DNA of 5,117 bases from Pseudomonas sp. (GTDB taxonomy: Bacteria; Pseudomonadota; Gammaproteobacteria; Pseudomonadales; Pseudomonadaceae): contig JAQZAY010000339.1 in assembly GCA_029239415.1 (NCBI GenBank), positions 1-5,117 on the forward strand, read 5' to 3'. Below the pieces are notes generated by a model, which searched no databases, was not told the DNA's origin, and saw nothing but the letters and a program-made list of their open reading frames with translations. Position numbers and translations under genes: made by a program. Of this stretch, positions 1 to 5,117 are shown piece after piece. Positions within the stretch are counted from its first letter, which is position 1. Each line of letters opens with the position of its first letter.

Positions 1-1
1 G

Positions 2-631
2 ATCGCCTACTTCGCCTACGTCGAGCTGGCCAAGGCCAAACCGGGGCAGACCGCCCTGGTGACCGATGCCAGCCACTGCGCCGGGCCGGCCTTCGTGCAG
101 TTGGGCAAGGCCCTGGGCCTGAAGGTGTTCGCGGTGACCAAGCAGGCCGAGCAGCGTGCGCCGCTGCTGGCGCTGGGCGCCGACAAGGTGATCGTCACCG
201 AGGAGCAGGACCTGCTGCTGCAGGTGGCCAAGTACACCGACAGCCGCGGCGTGGACATGGTCCTCGATGGGCTGGGCGGGCCGCAGATGTCGTTGCTGGG
301 CGATGTCCTGGCGCCGCGTGGCAGCCTGGTGCTGTACGGCCTGCAGGGCGGCAACCAGACACCGTTCCCGGCCTGCGCGGCGTTCCAGAAGAACATCCAG
401 TTCCACGTGCACTGCATCGGCAACTTCACTGGCAAGCCGGAGCTGGGCATCGCTCAGGACCAGGCCGCCATGGCACGGGCCCTGGACGCGATCAACCGCT
501 TTACGGCCGACCGCCTGCTGACGCCGCAGATCGTCAAGGTGTACCCGTTCAGCCAGGTGGTCGAGGCGCACCGCTACATGGATGGCTGCCCCTGTGGCGG
601 GCGTGTGGTGCTGGACATGGCGCTCGGCTGA
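2..631 (+). CDS. MDR-family zinc-type alcohol dehydrogenase / quinone oxidoreductase-like protein, C-terminal part
   Basis: This is the last 209 residues of an NAD(P)-dependent medium-chain dehydrogenase/reductase, probably a cytoplasmic oxidoreductase acting on a carbonyl, alcohol or quinone. The reading frame is open from base 2, so the true start lies upstream. The GTG at 59 falls inside the conserved strand and is not a credible start. Visible features are the first Rossmann strand and nucleotide loop (PGQTALVTDASHCAGPAFVQ, fragment residues about 14-33), then LGADKVIV, then GVDMVLDGLGGP, and a C-terminal block resembling the family's usual ending (PFSQVVEAHRYMD...GGRVVLD). This corresponds to the ADH_zinc_N domain. 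Full-length relatives have roughly 325-335 residues, so about 120 N-terminal residues, including the GroES-like catalytic domain, lie outside the window. The cofactor loop reads SHCAG where relatives often have something like SSSVG. The substrate cannot be inferred. Whether catalytic zinc is bound cannot be judged from this half. Confidence 0.88.
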   Translation: MAYFAYVELAKAKPGQTALVTDASHCAGPAFVQLGKALGLKVFAVTKQAEQRAPLLALGADKVIVTEEQDLLLQVAKYTDSRGVDMVLDGLGGPQMSLLGDVLAPRGSLVLYGLQGGNQTPFPACAAFQKNIQFHVHCIGNFTGKPELGIAQDQAAMARALDAINRFTADRLLTPQIVKVYPFSQVVEAHRYMDGCPCGGRVVLDMALG

Positions 632-698
632 ACCCTCTTCGACACGCCGGTCGGAGGCCTTGGCGGTCCTGGCCGGCCACCGTGATCGCGTCCCTGTC

Positions 699-723
699 AT
701 AAAGCGCGAAACGCGTCCTTTAT
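699..723. terminator. Imperfect hairpin, possible weak terminator after the dehydrogenase gene
   Basis: The outer arms are ATAAAG (699-704) and CTTTAT (718-723). The inner arms are CGCG (705-708) and CGCG (712-715) around an AAA loop, with a two-base TC bulge at 716-717. It lies 67 bases after the dehydrogenase stop codon, at the edge of the A+T-rich core. There is no long T run after it (only CTCTTCC), so intrinsic termination would be weak. A protein-binding operator is an alternative reading. Confidence 0.3.
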
Positions 724-760
724 CTCTTCCTTGAGAAATTTCCTACAGCACATTAAGTAA

Positions 761-790
761 TTGCCGATAGGCTGGGCGGCAAACTTTAAG
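761..790 (+). promoter_or_regulatory. Candidate sigma-70 promoter for the 437-residue gene and MocR-like pair
   Basis: A TTGCCG at 761-766 (4 of 6 matches to TTGACA) lies 18 bases upstream of TTTAAG at 785-790 (4 of 6 matches to TATAAT), inside the most A+T-rich part of the intergenic region. If real, it would give a leader of nearly 300 bases. Competing elements exist: TTGAAA at 816-821 and GATAAT at 843-848 are each 5 of 6 matches, but they are 21 bases apart, which is too long for a standard promoter. The call is tentative. Confidence 0.2.
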
Positions 791-1011
791 TGCGCTTTTT
801 GTTATCGTCGACACGTTGAAAAAGTCTGAATGAAAGTTGGGCGATAATACGCGTCTGAATGGTTTTTTTACCCTGATCTGTATCTGTTATTCCTGTCTCG
901 AGAATCGATAATGGCCCCGTGATAGCCGTCGGCCAGGCCACGCAAGGTGTGGGCTGGCGCGAATGAAGGCTGCGGGAAAGTTGTCGCCGACTCGGGTAAG
1001 GCGCGCCTGTC

Positions 1012-1071
1012 ATGGGCCGTTTTCGAAGAGCGCTTTCATTCACGGACGTGTCGCGTGAAGCACAAGCCCAT
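1012..1071 (+). promoter_or_regulatory. Nested inverted repeats in the leader directly upstream of the ribosome binding site
   Basis: An outer pair, ATGGGC (1012-1017) and GCCCAT (1066-1071), encloses an inner pair, TTCACG (1039-1044) and CGTGAA (1054-1059), which has a 9-base loop. The outer 3' arm ends six bases before the Shine-Dalgarno sequence. The RNA could therefore fold into a stem near the ribosome landing site, or the DNA could be a protein-binding site. Each arm is only six bases, so chance occurrence is quite possible. Confidence 0.25.
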
Positions 1072-1076
1072 ATGCC

Positions 1077-1084
1077 AAGGAGGT
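1077..1084 (+). promoter_or_regulatory. Perfect Shine-Dalgarno sequence that fixes the start at 1092
   Basis: AAGGAGGT is fully complementary to the 3' end of 16S rRNA and is separated by seven bases from the ATG at 1092. It overlaps the in-frame GTG at 1083, which rules that GTG out as the start. The strength of this site suggests high translation of the first gene of the pair once mRNA is present. Confidence 0.85.
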
Positions 1085-1091
1085 GCATGAC

Positions 1092-2405
1092 ATGGCAAGT
1101 ACGATTCATGACCAGGCCATGCAATACATATACAAGCAAGTACTCGAGCGCTTGTTGGACGACATGAGCCGGCCCCAGCGCGCCGCGTTGCGCTTGTTGG
1201 TCCAGCGGGTGGTGATCGCGGCGGGTGGGCCTGATGGGATCGCGCGCTTTCGCGTGTTCTTCCCCTACAGCGGCGATGACCGCAGCAGCCATGCCCTGGC
1301 CTGCCTGCGTGCGGCGCAGTTGAACCTCGCCAGCCGCGGGTCGGCGACCTTCGTCTTGCGTGTGTTGCTGTTGCCCGGGGGTGGACGCCGGATGCCGCTG
1401 CGCCACGCCTTGGAGCGCTGTTTCAGCCGCCTGTTCCTGGAGGACGACCCGCGTGTCGAGCTGCTGATGGTCGATGGCGGCCAGGTGGTGCCGTTCTGTA
1501 CGCGGCGCCTGCTCGACCCGCAACTCGATGCCCTGGGGCGGGAGCGGTTGCTCACCCTCGGGCATCTCTGCCAGGGCCAGCCGGAACGTGTACTCGAGGG
1601 TTGGCACGTCCTGGCCCAGGCCGAAGCCTGCCGCGTGGCGCTGGGCCAAGAGGGCGCTGCGGACGTCCTGGCCACCGAACTGCCCCTGGCCCAGCAGCGA
1701 CGGCTGCTGGCCTGGAGCCAACGCTGTCGACGGGCGATGGGCCTGCCGGAAGACCGCTGGGTGCGCTATTGCGCGCGCGGTCTGCTGAACAACCTGGGCC
1801 AGCTCTACGAGCACGTGACACCGTACGGCCCAGGCTCGGCGCGTACAGGAACGCAGGTGGCCGAGCCGGTGCCGAGCGGGCCACGCTTGCAGGTGATCGA
1901 TCTGGCCGACCTGTTGCCCGACGACGCTATCGACCCCGAGTCGCTCGAGCCTTGGCTGAGCCCCCGACTCCTGGCGCCTTCCTGCGTGGGCGAGGGCACC
2001 CGGGCGGTAGAGCACTGGCGCGAGGCGTCCTACCGTGCCTTCCTGCGCACCCACGCGCTTTCCGCCCAGCAGTTCGATTGCCTGCTTAGTGCACCGTTCG
2101 TGGACCGAGGCGCAGGGCTCGAGGCCTTCATCAGGCGCTGCTACCCCGAGATGCGTGTGGCGCTGCCGTTGTTGCACCAGGCCTTGCAAGGGCGACCGTG
2201 TCCGGAAGCGGTAGGCCGCTGGCTGGTCACCGCCACCGGGTTGCCGGTCAGCACCCTACAGGCGTTGTACGCTGATGAAGGGCAGTCGCATGGCCTGCGG
2301 CGGCTGTTCGCGCACCTGACGCGGTGTGAAGACGATCTGCCCGGCTGGACCAGCGGTGGCTGCGCGGTCAGCGCGGGCCAGGCCTCGCGGTCGACAGCCC
2401 GATGA
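1092..2405 (+). CDS. Hypothetical protein, 437 residues, cysteine-rich, coupled to a MocR-like regulator
   Basis: I do not recognise this family. ATG 1092 is chosen because a perfect AAGGAGGT ends seven bases before it. The protein looks soluble, with no signal peptide or membrane segment. The N-terminal 40 residues are predicted helical (MQYIYKQVLERLLDDMSRPQ, then LRLLVQRVVIAAGG). Residues about 45-125 alternate hydrophobic strands and helices (RFRVFFPYSGDD, TFVLRVLLLPGG, VELLMVDGG). The middle and C-terminal parts are rich in Leu, Arg and Ala and mostly helical. Residues 373-396 (AVGRWLVTATGLPVSTLQALYADE at its core) have a spacing that could suit a helix-turn-helix, which is only a suggestion. 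There are 13 cysteines (about 3%) and no CxxC pair, high for a cytoplasmic Pseudomonas protein. Its stop codon overlaps the next gene's ATG, so the two products are probably made in linked amounts and may work together. The last 20 or so residues are low-complexity. Coding status is supported by the ribosome binding site, the coupling and the GC-rich third positions. Confidence 0.8.
   Translation: MASTIHDQAMQYIYKQVLERLLDDMSRPQRAALRLLVQRVVIAAGGPDGIARFRVFFPYSGDDRSSHALACLRAAQLNLASRGSATFVLRVLLLPGGGRRMPLRHALERCFSRLFLEDDPRVELLMVDGGQVVPFCTRRLLDPQLDALGRERLLTLGHLCQGQPERVLEGWHVLAQAEACRVALGQEGAADVLATELPLAQQRRLLAWSQRCRRAMGLPEDRWVRYCARGLLNNLGQLYEHVTPYGPGSARTGTQVAEPVPSGPRLQVIDLADLLPDDAIDPESLEPWLSPRLLAPSCVGEGTRAVEHWREASYRAFLRTHALSAQQFDCLLSAPFVDRGAGLEAFIRRCYPEMRVALPLLHQALQGRPCPEAVGRWLVTATGLPVSTLQALYADEGQSHGLRRLFAHLTRCEDDLPGWTSGGCAVSAGQASRSTAR
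2402..2405 (+). other. ATGA stop/start overlap coupling the hypothetical protein and the MocR-like regulator
   Basis: The bases ATGA contain both the start codon of the regulator (2402-2404) and the stop codon of the upstream gene (2403-2405). The 25 bases before it lack a purine-rich Shine-Dalgarno match. This arrangement is a classic sign of translational coupling and places the two genes in one operon. Confidence 0.9.
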
Positions 2406-3787
2406 GCAAGTCGAGCCGAGGCGAGTTCGCCTATCAGGCGGTGTACCGCTACCTGTTGACGCTGACCCGTCACAACACGGTGTGCAACGAACACAAGCTG
2501 CCTTCGCTGCGGGACCTGGCCAAGCGTCTCAAGGTCTCGCTGTCGACGGTGCAGCACGCCTACAACCAGCTGGAGCACGAAGGCCGAGTGCGCTCGGTGC
2601 CCAAGTCCGGTTACTACATCAATCGCCCCTCGGCCTGCAGCCAGCATGCCCGCCTCGCTGCCCCCGTGGTCTCGGGCGATCACGATGTCCTGCGCCTGCT
2701 CGAGCCGCCGCTGCCTGCCATGCCGGCGCTGGACCATGCGCTGCTCACCGAGGAGCGTCGTTTGGCGCGACAGGGCAGCCGCAGCGTGCACGAGCGGCGC
2801 CTGGCCGGGGAGCTGATGCTGCGCAGCGCCCTGGCCACGCGCTATACGCAGTCCTCCATGCACTGCTGGAGCGCTGAGGACGTCTACCTGGCGACCGACC
2901 TGCAGGCGCTGCTGGAAACCGTGTTCGCCAGCTTGTCGCTGCAGAACGAAGCCCTCCTGGTGCCGTCACCCGTCTGCGCGCGTCTGTTGTGGCTGCTGAA
3001 GCAGACCGGTCGCCGGATCGTCGAGCTGCCCCTCGATGCCCATGGCTGCCCCGACTTGTGCGCGCTGGCGCACCTGCTGCGGCATGAACGGGTCGGGCTG
3101 GCGTTGTTGCCGTCCTGCCTGGCCAGCCCACTGGGGCGGGTGATTCCAGTGGCGGCGCAACGGGCCATGGCCGCGCTGCTCGAACAGCACCGGGTGTGGG
3201 TGCTGGAAAACGACATGGACAGCGAACATTGTTTCGACGGCCCGCCGGCGGCGCGGTTGCGCGATACCCTCGACCCGGAACGGTTGCTGGTGCTCGGCTC
3301 GGTGCACGCCTGCGTCGGCGCGGAGGCGCCCTATGCCTATGTGCTGAGCGATCACGAGCCGGTACGCCAGGCCTTCATGTGGCGCGACTTCCGGCTGCCG
3401 CCCCTGCGTCAGCATGCGCTGGCGCGGTTGCTGGTCAAGGGCCAGGTCGATGCCCATCTGCAGGTGGTGCGCAGCGAGCTGGCGCTGCGGGTGGACGCAC
3501 TGTGCGCGGAAATCGCCCGGCAGGTCCCCGGTCAACTGGCGTTCGAACGGCCCGCAGGTGGACGCGGGCTGTGGATCAGGACGTACCAGGACATCGACAT
3601 GCAGCGTATGCTGCGCGAATTTTCGGCCAAGGGCCTGCACGCCGCGCCAGGGCCGATGTTCAGCGCACGTGGCTGGCATCGGCAGCATGTGTTACTGGCC
3701 TGGGAAGGCGGCCGCCTCAACGATCTGCGCCAGGCCGTGGGCCTGCTGCGACAACGGCTGGCACGGTATCGACAGCCTGACCGCTGA
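2402..3787 (+). CDS. MocR/GntR-type transcriptional regulator with degenerate aminotransferase-like domain
   Basis: This 461-residue protein has the architecture of MocR regulators. A GntR-type winged helix-turn-helix occupies residues about 8-73 (LPSLRDLAKRLKVSLSTVQH, then AYNQLEHEGRV and the wing SVPKSGYYI). A linker and a fold-type I aminotransferase-like domain follow from about residue 110 to the end. The length fits the family (about 450-500). In typical members the large domain binds pyridoxal phosphate (PLP) through a lysine. Here the expected EDDYDSE motif reads ENDMDSEH (residues 269-276), and the lysine segment, usually like GTFSK, reads GSVHA (299-303), with no lysine. The domain is therefore probably unable to form the PLP aldimine. 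The ATG sits in an ATGA overlap with the upstream stop, and I see no good ribosome binding site before it, so translation likely depends on reinitiation. It is a DNA-binding cytoplasmic regulator. Its targets are unknown, but autoregulation of the upstream intergenic region is plausible. Confidence 0.9.
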   Translation: MSKSSRGEFAYQAVYRYLLTLTRHNTVCNEHKLPSLRDLAKRLKVSLSTVQHAYNQLEHEGRVRSVPKSGYYINRPSACSQHARLAAPVVSGDHDVLRLLEPPLPAMPALDHALLTEERRLARQGSRSVHERRLAGELMLRSALATRYTQSSMHCWSAEDVYLATDLQALLETVFASLSLQNEALLVPSPVCARLLWLLKQTGRRIVELPLDAHGCPDLCALAHLLRHERVGLALLPSCLASPLGRVIPVAAQRAMAALLEQHRVWVLENDMDSEHCFDGPPAARLRDTLDPERLLVLGSVHACVGAEAPYAYVLSDHEPVRQAFMWRDFRLPPLRQHALARLLVKGQVDAHLQVVRSELALRVDALCAEIARQVPGQLAFERPAGGRGLWIRTYQDIDMQRMLREFSAKGLHAAPGPMFSARGWHRQHVLLAWEGGRLNDLRQAVGLLRQRLARYRQPDR

Positions 3788-3818
3788 TCCAGTCGATTTG
3801 CCTGGGGGCGCTCTCTGT
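3788..3818 (+). other. Short gap between the regulator and the nuclease gene
   Basis: These 31 bases contain no inverted repeat with a T run and no clear promoter. A GGGGG run at 3804-3808, ten bases before the ATG at 3819, is at best a poor ribosome binding site. The nuclease gene could be transcribed by readthrough from the upstream pair, or from a promoter inside the regulator gene that I cannot identify. Confidence 0.6.
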
Positions 3819-5117
3819 ATGTATAACCAGTGGGCCCATCCCCTTGCCGCCCTGTCTACCGTGATTGCCCATTCCGTCGAAGAACCCTTCTACTACCTGC
3901 ACAATTTCCAGCAGGTACTCGACTGGGTCGAGCTGCGCTACGCCGACCTGCTCGACGAGCAGGAGCGCGCGTTCATCCGTACGTTCGCCGAGTTGCCACG
4001 CCCTGCACGGGCCTTGCTGGTGCGCATGGTCATGCGCAAGGGCGAGCTGTTTCGCACCGACAAGCTCCAGTACGCCGAAATCGGCTGCACCCACGCGGCC
4101 CTGGCCCCGCTGCTCGACACCGGCTGGGTGGCCGAGCAGGTCGAACTGGGCGTCGAGCAGCTGTTCGGACTGCTGCGCGAGCAGGTCGAACTGGGCGTCG
4201 AGCAGCTGTTCGGACTGCTGCGCAAGGACGAACTGACGCGCTGTTTCGCCGGGCAACTGAGCCGGCCCAAGGCGCTCAAACACGAGCTGCTGGCCGAGCT
4301 GCTGGCTCTGGAGCTGGCGCCGCGCACCTTGGCGTCGTGGTTCCCGACATTCCCTGAACGTGTGGTGCAGTGGCGCCTGCAAGCGCTGTGCGACCGGCTG
4401 CGGCTGTTGTTCTTCGGCAACCTGTACCAGGACTGGTCGGAGTTCGTGCTGGCCGACCTGGGCTTCGCGCGCTACGAGCAGGTGGCCTTCAGCGCCGATT
4501 CCCGGGCCCTGCGCAGCCGTGAGGACGTCACGGCGGCCATGGCGCTGCATGCCTGCACCGAACAGCTGGAGCAGGGTGCCACGCCGCAGCAGGTGTTCGC
4601 CGCGTTGCCGACGCTCGCGGCCGACAACCCGTGGCTGGCCCGCCGCAGGGCGCGTTTGCTGTTCGGTCTGGGCCAGCAGTGCGAACGCTTGGGCGACTGG
4701 GACCAGGCCACGGCCATCTACGCCGAGTGCCAGCACCCGCAGGCGCGCATCCGCCAGGTCCGCGTGCTCGAGCGCAGCGAACAGTGGGCCGCCGCCCATG
4801 CCCTCGCCACCCAGGTGGCCGAGGCCCCGGCCAACGCCCTGGAAGTGCAGGCCCTCGAGCGCATGCTGCCGCGCCTGGCGCGCAAGCTGGGCGGCGCGCC
4901 GCGTGCGCGTCGCAAGGCGTCGACCGCCAACCTCATTCACCTGGTGCTGCCGGCCGAGCACGCCAGCCTCGGGGTCGAACGGGCCGTCGGCCAGTACCTG
5001 CATGAGGAGCACGGCGGCCAGGTGCACTACGTGGAGAACACCCTGTTCAACGGGCTGTTCGGGCTGCTGTGCTGGGAGGTGATCTTCTCGCCCGTGCCGG
5101 GTGCGTTCTTCCACCCG
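3819..5117 (+). CDS. FAN1-type structure-specific nuclease (VRR-NUC domain protein), N-terminal 433 residues
   Basis: The frame is open from ATG 3819 to the window edge, so the gene is 3'-partial. FAN1 proteins cut branched and flap DNA and help repair interstrand crosslinks; a Pseudomonas aeruginosa homologue has been studied structurally. Visible in order: an N-terminal helical domain (EEPFYYLHNFQQVLDWVELR, residues 21-40; RMVMRKGELFRTDKLQYAEI, 69-88), which resembles human FAN1's RKxxxxxxxKLxYxEI stretch; a SAP-like DNA-binding region (about 121-170, with LRKDEL and KALKHELLAEL); a helical TPR-like region (about 272-340, including RLGDWDQATAIY); and the start of the VRR-NUC nuclease domain (VENTLFNGLFGLLCWEVIF, 405-423). 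Glu406 probably corresponds to the first catalytic acid of the family. Relatives have roughly 550 residues, so about 120 are missing, including the Asp...Glu-x-Lys core. Residues 106-120 are duplicated exactly as 121-135. The start is supported by homology near residue 21, not by a strong ribosome binding site. Confidence 0.92.
   Translation, partial: MYNQWAHPLAALSTVIAHSVEEPFYYLHNFQQVLDWVELRYADLLDEQERAFIRTFAELPRPARALLVRMVMRKGELFRTDKLQYAEIGCTHAALAPLLDTGWVAEQVELGVEQLFGLLREQVELGVEQLFGLLRKDELTRCFAGQLSRPKALKHELLAELLALELAPRTLASWFPTFPERVVQWRLQALCDRLRLLFFGNLYQDWSEFVLADLGFARYEQVAFSADSRALRSREDVTAAMALHACTEQLEQGATPQQVFAALPTLAADNPWLARRRARLLFGLGQQCERLGDWDQATAIYAECQHPQARIRQVRVLERSEQWAAAHALATQVAEAPANALEVQALERMLPRLARKLGGAPRARRKASTANLIHLVLPAEHASLGVERAVGQYLHEEHGGQVHYVENTLFNGLFGLLCWEVIFSPVPGAFFHP
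4134..4223 (+). repeat. Perfect 45-base tandem duplication inside the FAN1-type nuclease gene
   Basis: Bases 4134-4178 and 4179-4223 are identical over 45 bases, directly adjacent and in frame. Each copy encodes EQVELGVEQLFGLLR, so the protein has this 15-residue block twice (106-120 and 121-135) before KDEL. The unit contains internal short repeats (GTCGA twice, GAGCAG twice) that could promote slippage. The complete identity, including synonymous positions, indicates a very recent event or an assembly or cloning artefact. Confidence 0.97.

Larger units (their letters stand above)
632..1091. other. Intergenic region with A+T-rich promoter-like core and leader of the downstream gene pair
   Basis: No convincing protein-coding gene is seen in these 460 bases. 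The first 60 bases are GC-rich and include the palindrome TGGCCGGCCA (670-679). An imperfect hairpin follows at 699-723. Bases 721-900 are about 59% A+T by hand count, against a strongly GC-rich background, which is typical of a promoter or regulator-binding region. GATAAT occurs twice (843-848 and 907-912), and the 9-mer GTCTGAATG occurs twice (824-832 and 853-861). From about 1010 to 1076 there are nested inverted repeats just upstream of a perfect ribosome binding site. Transcription of the 437-residue gene and the MocR-like gene most likely starts here, but no single promoter is clear-cut. Confidence 0.6.

Noticed and set aside
816..848. TTGAAA and GATAAT as a sigma-70 promoter
   Set aside because: Both hexamers match the consensus well, but the 21-base spacer is longer than functional sigma-70 spacers and there is no extended -10 TG.
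863..869. Run of seven T as an intrinsic terminator
   Set aside because: No GC-rich inverted repeat precedes it. The best pairing nearby is three bases.
953..975. GG-N10-GC type sigma-54 promoter near TGGCGCG
   Set aside because: The -12 element does not fall at the required distance; the spacing gives GG instead of GC.
1083..1091. GTG at 1083 as the start of the unknown gene
   Set aside because: This codon overlaps the Shine-Dalgarno sequence AAGGAGGT (1077-1084), which is ideally spaced for the in-frame ATG at 1092.
786..2189. Long open reading frame (467 codons) on the - strand opposite the unknown gene
   Set aside because: It is the complement of a well-supported + strand gene with a perfect ribosome binding site and coupled neighbour. 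Its product is a Gln/Arg/His-rich shadow sequence typical of antisense frames in GC-rich DNA, and it has no recognisable domain.
3830..4357. Overlapping + strand frames inside the nuclease gene (for example 3830-4357 and 3865-4236)
   Set aside because: They are out-of-frame shadows of the nuclease frame. They also show the duplication, but only because the repeat length is a multiple of three.
3717..5114. Long open reading frame (465 codons) on the - strand opposite the nuclease gene
   Set aside because: The + strand frame encodes a clear FAN1-type protein with several family motifs. The antisense product is low-complexity (Gln, Leu, Arg) and owes its length to high GC content.
1..5117. CRISPR arrays, tRNA or rRNA genes, insertion sequences, attachment sites
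   Set aside because: No interspaced repeat series, cloverleaf-like sequence, transposase or terminal inverted repeats were seen on either strand.

Overview
The window reads as chromosomal DNA of a Pseudomonas species, most likely of the P. putida group. The basis is the high GC content, the GC-rich third codon positions, and the resemblance of the encoded proteins to Pseudomonas families. This is recognition from memory, not a database search. All four genes lie on the + strand, and the first and last run off the window edges.

Layout: (1) 2-631, the C-terminal part of a medium-chain (MDR) zinc-type alcohol dehydrogenase or quinone-oxidoreductase-like protein. (2) 632-1091, a 460-base intergenic region with an A+T-rich core (about 59% A+T over 721-900), an imperfect hairpin, weak promoter candidates, and a structured-looking leader ending in a perfect Shine-Dalgarno sequence. 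(3) 1092-2405, a 437-residue protein of unknown function, rich in cysteine. (4) 2402-3787, a MocR/GntR-type regulator: a winged helix fused to an aminotransferase-like domain, starting inside the stop codon of the previous gene (ATGA overlap). (5) 3819 to the window end, the first 433 residues of a FAN1-type structure-specific nuclease (VRR-NUC family). This last gene has no stop codon inside the window.

The unknown gene and the MocR-like gene look like a translationally coupled pair, probably transcribed from the A+T-rich intergenic region. The nuclease gene begins 31 bases after the regulator with no visible terminator between them, so it may be read through from the same promoter. Whether the pair has any functional link to DNA repair is unknown.

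Two observations stand out. First, the MocR-like protein appears to have lost all three residues that normally anchor pyridoxal phosphate (Lys to Ala303, Asp to Asn270, Tyr to Met272), so it probably senses something other than a PLP adduct, or nothing. Second, the nuclease gene carries a perfect 45-base in-frame tandem duplication that repeats 15 residues at the entrance to its SAP-like DNA-binding region.
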